Below are positions 47,138 through 58,066 of a stretch of DNA of 64,000 bases, one piece after another (positions within the stretch are counted from its first letter, which is position 1; each line of letters begins with the position of its first letter). The translations under genes and the position numbers were made by a program. The notes beneath the pieces were generated by a model, which was given only the letters and a program-made list of their open reading frames with translations, was not told the DNA's origin and did no database searches. The stretch is from Xenorhabdus indica (lineage in GTDB: Bacteria > Pseudomonadota > Gammaproteobacteria > Enterobacterales > Enterobacteriaceae): assembly GCF_014467235.1 (NCBI RefSeq), contig NZ_NKHP01000008.1, positions 77,072 to 141,071 on the forward strand, read 5' to 3'.

Positions 47138-48880
47138 ATGCGTGTATTATTCCCTTTTCTCGCACTCTATCGCCGCCATTGGTTTCTTATTAGTTTAGGT
47201 ATGATTTTGGCAGTTGTAACCCTGCTAGCCAGTATTGGCTTACTTACGCTGTCCGGTTGGTTTCTTGCCGGCACTGCTGTAGCAGGATTTGCCGGAAAAT
47301 ATACCTTCAATTACATGCTGCCTGCGGCAGGTGTCCGTGGGGCAGCTATTTTTCGCACAGCCGGGCGTTATGGTGAGCGATTGGTCAGCCATGATGCTAC
47401 ATTCCGGGTATTGGCACATCTTCGGGTTTTTACCTTTCAGAAGATCCTGCCACTTTCTCCGGGAGGTATCGCTCGTTTTCGTCAGGGAGAGTTATTGAAT
47501 AGGGTTGTGGCTGATGTCGAAACGTTAGATCATCTCTACCTACGTGTCATGTCTCCAGTTCTCGCTGCACTTGCCGTCATTGTTATCCTGACATTTGGCT
47601 TGGGGTTCCTTGATAAAACGCTTGCCTATACCCTTGGCGGTATTCTGTTAGGGCTGCTACTGACATTACCTTTTGTGTTTTATCATGTGGGTAAACCTTA
47701 CGGCAGGAATATCACTTTATTACGCGGCCAATATCGAACATTGCTTACCAGTGCATTACAAGGTCAGGCAGAGTTGACCGTATTCGGTGCTCTTCTGCGC
47801 TTCCGCCACTCAATGTCTGAGATTGAATCCAAGTGGTTAAAGTGTCAGCAGCAGCAAGCTAATCTGACGGGGCTTTCTCAAGCCATTATGATTTTTGCCA
47901 CTGGCATCACAGTGACACTGATATTGTGGCTGGCAGCAGCAGGTATAGGCGGAAACAATCATCCCGGAGCATTGATCGCTCTGTTTACATTCTGTGCTCT
48001 CGCTGCTTTTGAGTCTCTTGGGCCAGTCACTGTAGCTTTCCAACACATGGGGCAAGTTATCTCCTCAGCTACACGTGTCTCTCAGTTAATGCACCAGAAA
48101 GCCGAAGTTACCTTCCCTGCACACGGGCCAGAAAGTACAGATAATCTCAGTCTTGAGATAAAAAACATTGAGTTCACTTATCCTAATCAACCCTTGCCAG
48201 TATTACAGAATATTTCTCTGGCTCTGCAAGCGGGTGAACATATTGCTTTGTTGGGCAAAACAGGCTGTGGTAAATCGACTCTTTTACAATTATTGACCCG
48301 AGCATGGGATGTTAATCACGGAGAGATTTTAATCAACCAACAGCCTATCTCTCATTATGATGAAGCTACACTGAGATCGATAATGTCTATCGTTCCTCAG
48401 CGGATACATGTATTCAGCCATACTCTGCGCGAAAATTTGTTATTGGCAAAACCAGATGCTACTGATGAAGAATTAACAGCAGTGTTAAAGCAGGTCGGAT
48501 TGGGAAACTTGCTAGACAACAATGAAAAGCTAAACTGTTGGATGGGCGAAGGTGGGCGCCAACTTTCTGGTGGAGAACAACGCCGCTTGGGTATTGCCAG
48601 GGCATTGCTGCATAATTCTCCACTTATGCTTCTGGATGAGCCGACAGAAGGGCTTGATGCAGATACTGAACAACAAATTCTGTCGCTATTACGCGATAGT
48701 TGCCAAAATAAAACGCTTATTGTAATTACCCATCGGTTAACTGGCTTACAATACATGGATCGTATCTGTGTAATGGATGGGGGGCGTATCATTGAGCAAG
48801 GGCAACACGACATGTTACTGTCCCAGCAAGGACGTTATTACCAATTCTATCAACGGCAGTATTATCCTGAGCAGGAGTGA
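47138..48880 (+). CDS. cydC: Heterodimeric ABC exporter subunit CydC
   Basis: Partner of CydD in the cytochrome bd assembly exporter. 580 aa (E. coli 573). Membrane domain, then NBD with Walker [10 protein letters not shown], signature LSGGEQRR and Walker [13 protein letters not shown]. Tightly coupled with cydD upstream and aat downstream. Confidence 0.96.
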   Translation: MRVLFPFLALYRRHWFLISLGMILAVVTLLASIGLLTLSGWFLAGTAVAGFAGKYTFNYMLPAAGVRGAAIFRTAGRYGERLVSHDATFRVLAHLRVFTFQKILPLSPGGIARFRQGELLNRVVADVETLDHLYLRVMSPVLAALAVIVILTFGLGFLDKTLAYTLGGILLGLLLTLPFVFYHVGKPYGRNITLLRGQYRTLLTSALQGQAELTVFGALLRFRHSMSEIESKWLKCQQQQANLTGLSQAIMIFATGITVTLILWLAAAGIGGNNHPGALIALFTFCALAAFESLGPVTVAFQHMGQVISSATRVSQLMHQKAEVTFPAHGPESTDNLSLEIKNIEFTYPNQPLPVLQNISLALQAGEHIALLGKTGCGKSTLLQLLTRAWDVNHGEILINQQPISHYDEATLRSIMSIVPQRIHVFSHTLRENLLLAKPDATDEELTAVLKQVGLGNLLDNNEKLNCWMGEGGRQLSGGEQRRLGIARALLHNSPLMLLDEPTEGLDADTEQQILSLLRDSCQNKTLIVITHRLTGLQYMDRICVMDGGRIIEQGQHDMLLSQQGRYYQFYQRQYYPEQE

Positions 48881-48888
48881 TAACTTTT

Positions 48889-49578
48889 ATGTTGATAGCT
48901 CAATTGGATAACTCATATGAATTTCCTCATCCAACCAATGCATTAGCAGAGCCGAATGGTCTGTTAGCATTCGGAGGGGATTTGAGTGCAGAACGCTTAA
49001 AAGCAGCTTATAGTAAGGGAATTTTCCCATGGTTTTCGCCTGATGAGCCCCCCTTATGGTGGTCTCCGGATCCCAGAGCGGTTTTGATCCCTGGAGAATT
49101 ACATACCGGACGTACTCTGCGACGTTTTATTCGCAAACATCCTTATCAAATTACGGTAAACTATGCTTTCGATCAGGTGATATATGGTTGTGGTCAGCGA
49201 CAAGAAGGTACGTGGATCGGGGCTGATATTCAGCACGGTTATCAAACCTTGCATCAGGAAGGTATGGCTCATTCGGTTGAAGTCTGGCACAAACACCAGC
49301 TTGTTGGTGGATTATACGGTGTTAGTGTAGGAACGCTATTTTGTGGTGAATCGATGTTCAGCAAAATGGAGAATGCATCCAAGTGTGCTTTTGTGGCATT
49401 CTATCATCATTTTTTACGTCATAGCGGTCAGCTGTTTGATTGCCAGGTGTTAAATCACCATACAGAGGCACTGGGCGCGAAAAATATTCCAAGGAGAGAA
49501 TTTCTCCAGTATCTTGAGCAATGTAAAAAACAATCATTGCAGGAAGGCTGCTGGGATACACAAGTGCTGGAATTATAA
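48889..49578 (+). CDS. aat: Leucyl/phenylalanyl-tRNA-protein transferase Aat
   Basis: Cytosolic N-end-rule enzyme that adds Leu or Phe to N-terminal Lys/Arg proteins, making them targets for ClpS-ClpAP, which is encoded nearby (50.1-52.7 kb). The start [13 protein letters not shown] is preferred because the CAGGAG site (48871-48876) is about 12 nt upstream; the GTG at 48877 that overlaps cydC would abut that site. Conserved [37 protein letters not shown] and DCQVLN.HT.  229 aa. Confidence 0.95.
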   Translation: MLIAQLDNSYEFPHPTNALAEPNGLLAFGGDLSAERLKAAYSKGIFPWFSPDEPPLWWSPDPRAVLIPGELHTGRTLRRFIRKHPYQITVNYAFDQVIYGCGQRQEGTWIGADIQHGYQTLHQEGMAHSVEVWHKHQLVGGLYGVSVGTLFCGESMFSKMENASKCAFVAFYHHFLRHSGQLFDCQVLNHHTEALGAKNIPRREFLQYLEQCKKQSLQEGCWDTQVLEL

Positions 49579-49732
49579 TCAACACTTGGTGATTTATGCT
49601 GTTTACGGTGGGAGTGTCAATTCCATTATGAGGAAAATGATGGTTTAAAATACGACATTCCTTTACATAATGAGGGTTTTTCGGCATTATCTTGCCGGTT
49701 AAAAACTATGGTTGTTACATTTAGAGGATTAG

Positions 49733-49951
<219 letters not shown>

Positions 49952-49967
49952 TTCACATACCTTCTTA

Positions 49968-50010
49968 ACACCACAGGTAAATGTGTTTTTTCAACATTCT
50001 CCTGTGGTGT
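49968..50010. terminator. Hairpin between convergent infA and clpA
   Basis: Perfect 10-bp arms ACACCACAGG (49968-49977) and CCTGTGGTGT (50001-50010) with a smaller nested AATGT/ACATT pairing in the loop. Likely terminates infA. Confidence 0.75.
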
Positions 50011-50083
50011 CACTCTTAATCATACGGCCAGTGTTTTCCGTACTTATTTTTTTCCATATTTATTCTATCGTTTCCATACTTAT

Positions 50084-52369
50084 TTATAGCACGGCATCTT
50101 CTGATTTTTTCTTATTCGACTTTTGTACACCTTTGAAATCGTATTTTAGTGCCTGCTTATCTTTATCAAGAGTAATCCTGACAGATCCGCCATGTACTAA
50201 GGAACCAAACAGCAATTCATTGGCTAAAGGTTTTTTCAGGCTATCCTGGATCACGCGAGCCATAGGACGAGCGCCCATCGCTTTATCGTACCCTTTATCA
50301 CATAACCACTGACGGGCATCTGTACTGATTTCCAGAGAAACCCCTTTTTCATCCAACTGAGCTTGTAGTTCAACAATAAATTTATCAACTACTTGCTGAA
50401 TAACTTCCGCAGAAAGTGCATCAAACCAAATGATGCTGTCAAGTCGATTACGGAATTCAGGGGTAAAGGTTCGCTTAATTTCTTCCATACCATCAATGCT
50501 ATTATCCTGCTCGCTGAAACCGATGGATTTACGCTGTGTCTCACGCACCCCGGCATTGGTTGTCATGACTAAAATAACATTACGGAAATCCGCCTTCCGG
50601 CCATTGTTATCAGTCAATGTTCCATTATCCATAACTTGCAGCAGTATATTGAATACATCAGGATGAGCTTTCTCTATTTCGTCAAGCAGCAATACAGAAT
50701 GAGGGTGTTTGATAATCGCATCTGTCAATAACCCCCCCTGATCATAACCAACATAACCTGGTGGTGCGCCAATCAGGCGGCTCACAGTATGACGTTCCAT
50801 ATATTCAGACATATCAAACCGCAGTAGCTTGATATTAAGTACTTTGGCTAACTGGACTGTCACTTCAGTTTTACCAACCCCTGTGGGTCCCGCAAATAGA
50901 AAAGAACCAACTGGTTTATACTCCTGCCTCAAACCAGCACGACTCATTTTAATGGCTTCTGTTAATGCTCCAATTGCTTTACCCTGACCAAAAACCAACA
51001 TCTTCAAACGATCATCCAGTGTTCTCAATACATCTTTATCACTGGCTGAAACTGTTTTCTCAGGAATACGGGCAATACGAGCCACAACAGATTCAATGTC
51101 TGAAACATTGATTGTCTTTCTGCGACGGCTGACCGGGACTAACCTTGTTCGAGCTCCTGCTTCATCAATGACATCAATAGCTTTGTCCGGCAAATGGCGG
51201 TCAGTAATGTATTTCACGGATAACTCAACAGCAGCCCGAATAGCTTTCGATGTATAGCGGACATCATGATGTGCTTCATATTTGGCTCGTAAGCCATGAA
51301 TAATCTGTATCGTTTCTTCAGAAGAAGGTTCAAGAATATCAATCTTCTGAAACCGCCGAGCCAAAGCGCGATCTTTCTCAAAGATATTGCTGAATTCTTG
51401 ATAAGTTGTTGAACCAATTACCCGAATACGACCGCTGGATAAAAGCGGTTTAATCAGATTAGCGGCATCCACTTGCCCGCCCGAAGCAGCACCAGCTCCG
51501 ATAATAGTATGAATTTCGTCGATAAAGAGAATACTTTTACTATCTTGTTCTAATATTTTTAACAAGGTTTTGAAGCGCTTCTCAAAATCGCCACGATATT
51601 TTGTTCCTGCCAGTAACGAACCAATATCCAATGAATAAATCGTACAATCTTTCATCACCCCAGGGACATCTTTTTGTACAATACGCCATGCAAGCCCTTC
51701 CGCAATCGCTGTTTTACCAACCCCGGATTCACCCACAAACAAAGGATTGTTCTTACGCCGACGACATAGCACCTGAATTGTCCTTTCCAATTCATGCTGA
51801 CGTCCGACAAGTGGATCAATCTGCCCTTTCTGCGCTAACAGATTCAGGTTTGTAGTGAAATTCTCCAATCGATCTTCACCTATCACTTGTTCTTCCTGAA
51901 CTGGATTAACGTTGTGATGAAGCTCACTATCGAGTTCATCTTTACGTGTTCCGTGAGATATAAAATTCACAACATCCAGTCGGCTAACATCATGCTTACG
52001 CAGTAAATAAGCCGCCTGAGATTCCTGTTCACTAAAAATCGCAACTAACACATTTGCCCCAGAAACTTCTGAGCGCCCTGAAGATTGAACATGAAATACC
52101 GCACGTTGCAAAACACGTTGAAAACTCAACGTTGGTTGTGTATCTCGATCATCATTCTCAGATAGTAAAGGGGTTGTTTGAGTGATAAAATTTTCTAATT
52201 CTTGGCGTAATATTGCCAAGTCGACCTTACAAGCCTCCAGTGCTTCTCGCGCTGATGTGTTACTTAACAACGCCAGCAACAGGTGCTCTACAGTCATAAA
52301 TTCATGTCTGTTATCCCTTGCTTTGGCAAAAGCAATGTTGAGACTAAGCTCCAATTCTTGATTGAGCAT
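50084..52369 (-). CDS. clpA: ATP-dependent Clp protease ATP-binding subunit ClpA
   Basis: AAA+ unfoldase feeding ClpP; with ClpS it degrades N-end-rule substrates generated by Aat. Start at ATG 52369 ([11 protein letters not shown]) with AGGAGG five nt upstream; a GTG two codons earlier is less likely. About 761 aa (E. coli 758). Two Walker A loops (GESGVGKTA and GPTGVGKTE), Walker [10 protein letters not shown], and the IGF-type ClpP loop region (KSIGFSEQ). Transcribed after clpS. Confidence 0.98.
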   Translation of the reverse strand: MLNQELELSLNIAFAKARDNRHEFMTVEHLLLALLSNTSAREALEACKVDLAILRQELENFITQTTPLLSENDDRDTQPTLSFQRVLQRAVFHVQSSGRSEVSGANVLVAIFSEQESQAAYLLRKHDVSRLDVVNFISHGTRKDELDSELHHNVNPVQEEQVIGEDRLENFTTNLNLLAQKGQIDPLVGRQHELERTIQVLCRRRKNNPLFVGESGVGKTAIAEGLAWRIVQKDVPGVMKDCTIYSLDIGSLLAGTKYRGDFEKRFKTLLKILEQDSKSILFIDEIHTIIGAGAASGGQVDAANLIKPLLSSGRIRVIGSTTYQEFSNIFEKDRALARRFQKIDILEPSSEETIQIIHGLRAKYEAHHDVRYTSKAIRAAVELSVKYITDRHLPDKAIDVIDEAGARTRLVPVSRRRKTINVSDIESVVARIARIPEKTVSASDKDVLRTLDDRLKMLVFGQGKAIGALTEAIKMSRAGLRQEYKPVGSFLFAGPTGVGKTEVTVQLAKVLNIKLLRFDMSEYMERHTVSRLIGAPPGYVGYDQGGLLTDAIIKHPHSVLLLDEIEKAHPDVFNILLQVMDNGTLTDNNGRKADFRNVILVMTTNAGVRETQRKSIGFSEQDNSIDGMEEIKRTFTPEFRNRLDSIIWFDALSAEVIQQVVDKFIVELQAQLDEKGVSLEISTDARQWLCDKGYDKAMGARPMARVIQDSLKKPLANELLFGSLVHGGSVRITLDKDKQALKYDFKGVQKSNKKKSEDAVL

Positions 52370-52400
52370 AAGCACCTCCTCCCAAAATCAATAAGCCAGA

Positions 52401-52721
52401 TCAGACCTTTTCTAGCGTGCAAAGTAACGGATGCTCGTGCTCCTTCGCATACATGTTCACTTGCGCAGCCTTAGTTTCTGCGACCTCTGCTGTATAAATA
52501 CCGCAAATAGCCTTCCCTTGGTAATGGACATCCAGCATTAGTTGCGTTGCTCGTTCAACATCATAAGAAAAGAACTTTTGCAATACGTCAACCACAAACT
52601 CCATAGGGGTATAATCATCATTGTTAAGAATAATCTTATACATTGATGGAGGCTGTAACGCTTGCTTTTCTTTATCTTCAATAAATTCTTCAAAATTCAA
52701 ACTGTTATAAAACTGACTCAT
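52401..52721 (-). CDS. clpS: ClpS adaptor of ClpAP
   Basis: Adaptor binding destabilising N-terminal residues and delivering them to ClpA. 106 aa (E. coli 106). Conserved [12 protein letters not shown] and the His of [11 protein letters not shown] that line the hydrophobic pocket. 31 nt upstream of clpA. Confidence 0.97.
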   Translation of the reverse strand: MSQFYNSLNFEEFIEDKEKQALQPPSMYKIILNNDDYTPMEFVVDVLQKFFSYDVERATQLMLDVHYQGKAICGIYTAEVAETKAAQVNMYAKEHEHPLLCTLEKV

Positions 52722-53045
52722 TGTCTTTCCACTGAGTATTATCTTTCTACCGGATTTTAGTATGAACTAATTCGTTCTACCTCTATATATTTTATCACTG
52801 CATAAAGCACTCTGCTTATTCCCGTAGACGATCAGAACAAGTCTTCCACCTGAAAATCTGATACCGTTATCTATATCAAACTTTAACAATTTGAGACAAC
52901 TTGACGCTATTTCTATGCTTGACGATGAAATGAATTTCACTACAGTGTATTTTATGAACACCATTCCTAGCTGAACGACTGTTCATGATCCTGAAATTTT
53001 TAGTGATTCCTGAATCCGAAATCATAATACGAGGGATAGAGAAGT
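52722..53045. other. clpS-cspD divergent intergenic region
   Basis: 324 bp. A plausible cspD promoter (TTGACG-16-TACAGT, 52919-52946) lies about 95 nt before its start; the long leader is like that of cold-shock genes. No other gene is visible. Confidence 0.55.
52919..52946 (+). promoter_or_regulatory. Candidate sigma-70 promoter of cspD
   Basis: -35 TTGACG (52919-52924) and -10 TACAGT (52941-52946) separated by 16 nt. Position fits cspD. Not tested. Confidence 0.4.
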
Positions 53046-53276
53046 ATGGAAACAGGCACAGTTAAATGGTTCAATAATGCAAAGGGCTTTGGATTTATTT
53101 GTCCGACTGACGGTGGCGATGACATATTCGCTCACTATTCAACTATTCAGATGGATGGTTATAGGACGCTGAAAGCTGGACAAAAAGTGAATTTCAGTGT
53201 TAATCAAGGCCCTAAAGGCACTCATGCCAGTCTTATTGTTCCTTTGGAAGATGGCTTAAAATCAAGAAAAGAGTAA
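53046..53276 (+). CDS. cspD: Cold-shock-like protein CspD
   Basis: Single-stranded-nucleic-acid-binding protein of the cold-shock fold; E. coli CspD is stationary-phase induced and inhibits replication. 76 aa (E. coli 74). RNP1 KGFGFI and RNP2-like DIFAHYSTIQMDGYRTLKAG, which distinguish CspD from CspA. Divergent from clpS as in E. coli; a 10-bp hairpin follows. Confidence 0.96.
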   Translation: METGTVKWFNNAKGFGFICPTDGGDDIFAHYSTIQMDGYRTLKAGQKVNFSVNQGPKGTHASLIVPLEDGLKSRKE

Positions 53277-53291
53277 TCAATTCTTAATTTC

Positions 53292-53326
53292 CACGCCACA
53301 GGTAAACAAACGTTATCTGTGGCGTG
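53292..53326 (+). terminator. Hairpin after cspD
   Basis: Perfect 10-bp arms CACGCCACAG (53292-53301) and CTGTGGCGTG (53317-53326), 15 nt past the stop. No U tract. Confidence 0.65.
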
Positions 53327-53464
53327 TTATTATCCATTATCCATATCATTTTTTCTCTGGCTAAGGATCTAAAATCAACGATAAGCTTGGCACAACATCT
53401 CACGTTTTCTATTCTTATCAACTCTAATATGCCAATTGTCTATCCACGATAGATATAAATGAGT

Positions 53465-53509
53465 TAGATGTAAATAAATTAGATGTAAATGAAATAGATG
53501 TAAGAATCA
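53465..53509. repeat. 15-bp tandem repeat upstream of lysO (three copies)
   Basis: TAGATGTAA recurs at 53465, 53480 and 53495, embedded in TAGATGTAAATAAAT-like units with a period of 15 bp; the third unit is diverged after TAGATGTAA. Confidence 0.7.
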
Positions 53510-53753
53510 GGAGAGTTTTTTCATTAAATGTCAGTAACAACTGATTGTTACCTAAGGTCAGAAATTGCTATACAATTCAGGAAAATATTCTTCTATTCAG
53601 TATCAAAATCACTTCATTTTATTTAATGATTTCATCCTTATCATATAGTAAAAAACGCGTTGATTTTCAGTGGCTTTCCCTTTATCCTACTTGTTATTAC
53701 AGTGTAAATTTATTGTTGTTATCATTTTTTGGGTTTTTATGACCAGCTAAAGG

Positions 53754-53829
53754 TATACCCGATAGATTACCTGCTGCGGCCATAAGTATGAATGTAGCTA
53801 ATAATGAAACTCGTAAGATAAAGGGTATA
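53754..53829 (+). repeat. TATACCC-ended intergenic repeat, copy D
   Basis: Starts TATACCCGATAGATT and ends CGTAAGATAAAGGGTATA; terminal TATACCC/GGGTATA are perfect inverted repeats. 76 bp, just upstream of lysO. Confidence 0.7.
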
Positions 53830-53870
53830 AAAACAGATAAAAAGACATTTATTATAATAAGGATTGTGAC

Positions 53871-54773
53871 ATGTATTCAGGATTACTAATTATCCTCCTT
53901 CCATTGAGCCTGGGTTATCTGATCCGTCTAAATAATAAAATGATACTTACCAGGGTTCACCAACTGCTCAATGTCATGGTTTACCTCATCCTCGTTTTCA
54001 TGGGCATCAGCCTTGCTATGCTGGAAGATCTGGGCAATAACCTACTCTCTATCTTGCTATATGCAATGACATTTTTTCTGTGCATCTTTACAACTAATTT
54101 ACTGGCACTTTTCCTGTTGGATAAAAGAAAACCGTGGATTATTGCAGAGTATAAGCAAGAAAGCCCTCCTTCCCGTCTGCATATGGCGTTTGATTCCATT
54201 AAATTATGTGGTGCTCTAATATTGGGTTTTTTATTTGGTCTGACGGAATGGTCATGGTTTCATTTTGCCAGCAAAGCCAGTGAAATCACTTTAATTTTTT
54301 TACTTTTTCTTGTCGGGATTCAGCTACGCAATAACGGCATGACCCTGAAACAGACCCTGATTAATCGCCGTGGAACCATTGTTGCTATCGTTGTTGCGGT
54401 CAGTTCTCTTTTAGGCGGTATACTGGCTGCTTTTCTTCTAGGGCTACCGACCAAAACAGGCCTTGCCGTTGCATCTGGCTATGGCTGGTATTCTCTTTCT
54501 GGCATTTTACTCTCTGATGCCTATGGGCCAGTATTAGGCAGTACGGCTTTTTTCAATGACTTGGCTCGTGAACTGGCATCAATTATGCTTATCCCCATAC
54601 TAATCAATCGATACCGTTCTACGGCATTGGGTTTAACCGGAGCTACATCAATAGATTTCACATTACCCATATTACAACGCTGTGGTGGTTTGAGTATCGT
54701 ACCCGCTGCTATCGTTCATGGTTTCATTTTGAGCTTAATGACACCTATATTTATTGCATTTTTTACCCAGTAG
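53871..54773 (+). CDS. lysO: L-lysine exporter LysO (YbjE, DUF340)
   Basis: Inner-membrane exporter of L-lysine, also conferring resistance to thialysine. 300 aa (E. coli 299) with about eight hydrophobic helices. The C-terminal LysO domain contains ASGYGWYSLSGILLSDAYGP and STAFFNDLARELASI, with the conserved Asp/Glu needed in this family. Preceded by AAGGATTGTGAC. Transcribed alone. Confidence 0.93.
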   Translation: MYSGLLIILLPLSLGYLIRLNNKMILTRVHQLLNVMVYLILVFMGISLAMLEDLGNNLLSILLYAMTFFLCIFTTNLLALFLLDKRKPWIIAEYKQESPPSRLHMAFDSIKLCGALILGFLFGLTEWSWFHFASKASEITLIFLLFLVGIQLRNNGMTLKQTLINRRGTIVAIVVAVSSLLGGILAAFLLGLPTKTGLAVASGYGWYSLSGILLSDAYGPVLGSTAFFNDLARELASIMLIPILINRYRSTALGLTGATSIDFTLPILQRCGGLSIVPAAIVHGFILSLMTPIFIAFFTQ

Positions 54774-54936
54774 ACTTAGCTCATGTTTTTGGTATAAAAA
54801 ATTCGCACCATCATTTAACAGCATAATACTTAATCAGAAAAAACATGTTAGAGAACAAAAAAACCAAAAAAATATCAGCGACATGATTAGTTAACCTATT
54901 AAACTGACTAAAACAACAATCTTATACAGACAATAT

Positions 54937-54950
54937 TGCATAGTTATTCT
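54937..54950 (+). promoter_or_regulatory. Possible weak ArgR half-site region upstream of artP
   Basis: TGCATAGTTATTCT resembles the ArgR operator TGAAT-N4-ATTCA at several positions; E. coli art genes are arginine/ArgR-repressed. A second resemblance spans the start (ATGAAAATTCAATT). Weak match by eye. Confidence 0.3.
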
Positions 54951-54997
54951 TTTAAGATTAATATCCCATCAATCAGTTAACCATTCATATTTTTCGC

Positions 54998-55726
54998 ATG
55001 AAAATTCAATTAAAAAACATCGATTACTTCTATGGAACTCATCAGGCTTTATTTGATATCAATTTCGAATGTGCTTCAGGAGAAACCGTAGTATTACTAG
55101 GGCCTAGTGGCGCGGGCAAAAGTTCCTTACTACGAGTCCTGAATTTACTGGAGATGCCACGTTCTGGTCAGTTAAGTGTGGCACAGCATCAATTTGACTT
55201 TAAACACCCCCCTGGTGAAAAAGAAATCCGTGTCCTACGGCAGAAAGTGGGTATGGTTTTCCAACAATACAATTTGTGGCCACACCTGACCGTAATGGAT
55301 AACCTGACTGAAGCTCCCCGTCGAGTATTAGGACTACCTGAACAACAAGCGCAGGAAAAAGCGGTAAAATTACTCTCCCGTCTTCGTCTGGAAGAGTTTT
55401 CCAATCGTTTTCCATTACATTTGTCAGGCGGACAACAGCAACGTGTCGCCATTGCACGAGCGTTGATGATGGAACCTCAAGTTCTGCTGTTTGATGAACC
55501 CACTGCTGCACTTGATCCAGAAATCACATCTCAAGTCGTTGACATAATAAAAGAGTTGGCAGAAACCGGGATCACACAAATTATCGTGACACATGAGGTA
55601 GAGCTTGCCCGTAAAACAGCAAGTCAGTTCATCTACATGGAGAAAGGACGAATTATAGAAAAAGGTGATGCAAGCCATTTTTTGGAGCCTCATACAGAAG
55701 CTTTTGCTAATTATTTAGCACACTGA
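54998..55726 (+). CDS. artP: Arginine ABC transporter ATP-binding protein ArtP
   Basis: ATPase of the periplasmic arginine importer. 242 aa (E. coli 242). Walker [11 protein letters not shown]-loop QQYNLWPH, signature LSGGQQQR, Walker [12 protein letters not shown] and [10 protein letters not shown]. First of artP-artI-artQ-artM; E. coli has an extra binding-protein gene artJ, absent here. Confidence 0.97.
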   Translation: MKIQLKNIDYFYGTHQALFDINFECASGETVVLLGPSGAGKSSLLRVLNLLEMPRSGQLSVAQHQFDFKHPPGEKEIRVLRQKVGMVFQQYNLWPHLTVMDNLTEAPRRVLGLPEQQAQEKAVKLLSRLRLEEFSNRFPLHLSGGQQQRVAIARALMMEPQVLLFDEPTAALDPEITSQVVDIIKELAETGITQIIVTHEVELARKTASQFIYMEKGRIIEKGDASHFLEPHTEAFANYLAH

Positions 55727-55822
55727 ACCTACTATATTAATTCAGCCAATCGGATAACTCGTTAACAAAAAAATACCAATAACATTCATCAACCACATGC
55801 GCATGAATTACAGGACATGGCA

Positions 55823-56560
55823 ATGAAAAAATTATTACTTGCAGCCTTACTAAGTTCAATAACACTATCCGCGACCGCAGCAGAAAAACAAACACTCCGT
55901 TTTGCCACTGAAGCAACCTATCCTCCTTTTGAGTTTATTGATGAAAATAATAAAATACAGGGATTCGATGTGGATTTAGCAAACGCTATATGTAAAAGGA
56001 TCCATGCCGAATGTACCTTCACCAACCAAGCATTCGATAGTCTCATTCCTAGCCTGAAATTCCGCCGCGTTGATGTATTGATGGCAGGTATCGATATTAC
56101 GCCTGACAGACAGAATCAAGTTGATTTCACTGATACTTATTATGACAACTCGGCCATATTTGTCACTGCCAAAGGAAAATATTCACAACTTACTGAACTT
56201 AAAGGAAAACTAGTAGGTACTCAAAACGGCACAACACATCAAAAATATCTCATGGAACAGCATAAGGAGCTAAAAAGTGTTCCTTATGACAGCTATCAAA
56301 ATGCGATCCTTGATCTGAAAAATGGGCGTATTGATGCATTATTCGGTGATACTGCTGTTGTTAATGTGTGGCTAAAAAAGAATAAAGAACTGGGTACTAT
56401 TGGCGAAAAAGTTACTGACAAAAATTATTTCGGTACAGGTTTAGGTATAGCTGTTCGTAAAGGTAATACCGTCTTATTGAACAAACTGAACCAGGCTCTG
56501 GCTGAAATTAAGCAAGATGGCACTTATGACACTATCTACAAGGTCTGGTTTGAACAATAA
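55823..56560 (+). CDS. artI: Arginine-binding periplasmic protein ArtI
   Basis: Solute-binding protein delivering arginine to ArtQM. Starting MKKLLLAALLSS, about 245 aa, with a signal peptide ending ATAA near residue 20; an ATG two codons upstream at 55817 is possible but closer to the AGG. Substrate region ATYPPFEFID, QAFDSLIPSLKFRRVDVLMAGIDITPDR, NGTTHQKYL and NGRIDALFGDTAV are conserved with ArtI/ArtJ. Called artI because of its place between artP and artQ. Confidence 0.93.
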   Translation: MKKLLLAALLSSITLSATAAEKQTLRFATEATYPPFEFIDENNKIQGFDVDLANAICKRIHAECTFTNQAFDSLIPSLKFRRVDVLMAGIDITPDRQNQVDFTDTYYDNSAIFVTAKGKYSQLTELKGKLVGTQNGTTHQKYLMEQHKELKSVPYDSYQNAILDLKNGRIDALFGDTAVVNVWLKKNKELGTIGEKVTDKNYFGTGLGIAVRKGNTVLLNKLNQALAEIKQDGTYDTIYKVWFEQ

Positions 56561-56574
56561 TTAGCTGAATCTTT

Positions 56575-57297
56575 ATGAATGAACTTCAATCTTTAATCAG
56601 TGCCGCTGGTATAACCGTCGGCCTTGCTATTGCATCTCTGGTAGCTGGTCTGATTCTGGCAATGCTTTTTGCTACCTGGGAATCTTCCCGTTGGAAACTC
56701 TTTGCATTTCTAGGATCCTGCTGGGTTACTTTGATCCGTGGACTACCTGAAATTTTAGTGGTTCTTTTTATCTATTTTGGGAGTTCACAACTTCTGATCA
56801 CCCTGTCAGAAGGAATTGATATCAATCTTGTGGTGTGGCAATTCAGGATACAAATGGAAATTGACAGTTTTGATGTCAGCCCTTTCCTTTGTGGTGTTAT
56901 TGCCCTCTCTCTACTTTATTCTGCATATGCCTCTCAAACACTAAGGGGAGCATTGAAAGCAATCCCGATAGGGCAACGAGAAGCCGGGCAAGCATTAGGG
57001 TTAAGCCAAAGCCATATCTTTTTTCGTTTAATTATGCCGCAAATGTGGCGCCATGCTTTGCCGGGGCTTGGTAATCAATGGTTAGTCTTATTGAAAGACA
57101 CAGCGTTGGTCTCACTGATAAGTGTTAATGATCTGATGTTACAAACAAAAAGTATTGCCACCCGCACACAAGAACCATTCACCTGGTATATGGTTGCCGC
57201 CGCTATCTACCTGCTTATTACATTGGTGAGCCAATTTATCCTCAAACGACTTGAAGTGCGCGCTACTCATTTTGAACGGAGTACTTCTGATGTTTGA
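56575..57297 (+). CDS. artQ: Arginine ABC transporter permease ArtQ
   Basis: Inner-membrane permease with five or so helices. 240 aa (E. coli 238). EAA loop [21 protein letters not shown] matched; [15 protein letters not shown] near the front. The stop overlaps the artM start by 8 nt. Confidence 0.95.
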   Translation: MNELQSLISAAGITVGLAIASLVAGLILAMLFATWESSRWKLFAFLGSCWVTLIRGLPEILVVLFIYFGSSQLLITLSEGIDINLVVWQFRIQMEIDSFDVSPFLCGVIALSLLYSAYASQTLRGALKAIPIGQREAGQALGLSQSHIFFRLIMPQMWRHALPGLGNQWLVLLKDTALVSLISVNDLMLQTKSIATRTQEPFTWYMVAAAIYLLITLVSQFILKRLEVRATHFERSTSDV

Positions 57298-57958
57298 GTA
57301 TGTAAAGGATATTTTACCAGGTTTACAAACCAGCCTGAGTCTGACTGTTACCGCATTGCTGGTAGCATTTATGATGTCTGTCACCCTGACTGCTATTCTG
57401 ACGATGAAACTGCCGGTATTATCGCAATTGGTGAAAGGCTACATCACACTGTTTACCGGAACCCCCTTGCTCGTACAGTTCTTTTTGATTTACTACGGCC
57501 CAGGACAATTTCCGTCACTGAAAGCATATCCATGGTTATGGCAACTCATGTCCGAACCATGGCTTTGCGCTATGGTGACATTAGCATTAAATAGTGCAGC
57601 ATATTCGACTCAACTTTTTTATGGTGCAGTTAAAGCAATTCCGGCCGGACAATGGCAATCCTGCTATGCTCTTGGGATGTCAAAAACGCATTCTCTGTGC
57701 ATTCTGTTACCTTATGCCCTCAAAAGAGCACTTTCCTCCTATTCGAATGAGGTTGTATTAATTTTCAAAAGCACTTCATTGGCCAGTACGATAACGCTGC
57801 TGGATATAATGGGATACAGCCAACTCCAGTTTGGCCGCAGCTATGATGCAACAGTATTTGTTGCCGCAGGTATTATTTATCTTTGTATAAATGGCCTTTT
57901 AACATTACTCATGCGCTTGATTGAACGACGCACCTTATTATTTGAGCAACGTAATTAA
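57290..57958 (+). CDS. artM: Arginine ABC transporter permease ArtM
   Basis: Second permease of the importer. The start [16 protein letters not shown] gives 222 aa as in E. coli; an in-frame Met at 57251 lies inside artQ and has no support. [24 protein letters not shown] and [17 protein letters not shown] (EAA loop) are conserved. Last gene of artPIQM. Confidence 0.96.
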   Translation: MFEYVKDILPGLQTSLSLTVTALLVAFMMSVTLTAILTMKLPVLSQLVKGYITLFTGTPLLVQFFLIYYGPGQFPSLKAYPWLWQLMSEPWLCAMVTLALNSAAYSTQLFYGAVKAIPAGQWQSCYALGMSKTHSLCILLPYALKRALSSYSNEVVLIFKSTSLASTITLLDIMGYSQLQFGRSYDATVFVAAGIIYLCINGLLTLLMRLIERRTLLFEQRN

Positions 57959-57985
57959 GATTATCTGTATTATTGTTATTTTCAC

Positions 57986-58050
57986 TTCCATTGTTGATTG
58001 CTATTTGTTATCAGTAATCTATTACCAACAAGCTGTTATCAACAATGGAA
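57986..58050. repeat. 13-bp inverted repeat between convergent artM and rlmC
   Basis: Perfect arms TTCCATTGTTGAT (57986-57998) and ATCAACAATGGAA (58038-58050) around a 39-nt spacer. It has no T tract, so it may be a structured 3' end shared by both convergent transcripts. Confidence 0.7.
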
Positions 58051-58066
58051 ATATCTCTCATTCCGG

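Larger units (their letters stand above)
53277..53870. other. cspD-lysO intergenic region
   Basis: 594 bp. Contains the cspD hairpin, a 15-bp tandem repeat (53465-53509) and a TATACCC-ended repeat (53754-53829). Minor ORFs (for example 53545-53742) lack support. I see no lysine riboswitch or clear ArgR box, though E. coli lysO is regulated by ArgP and ArgR. Confidence 0.55.

Noticed and set aside
53545-53742. 65-codon ORF between cspD and lysO
   Set aside because: Cysteine/serine-rich random-looking product with no ribosome site; sits in repeat-containing regulatory DNA.
53678-53861. Minus-strand reading frame upstream of lysO resembling a secreted peptide (LLATFILMAAAGNLSGIP)
   Set aside because: No good start codon and the sequence lies across the TATACCC-ended repeat, so it is probably accidental.
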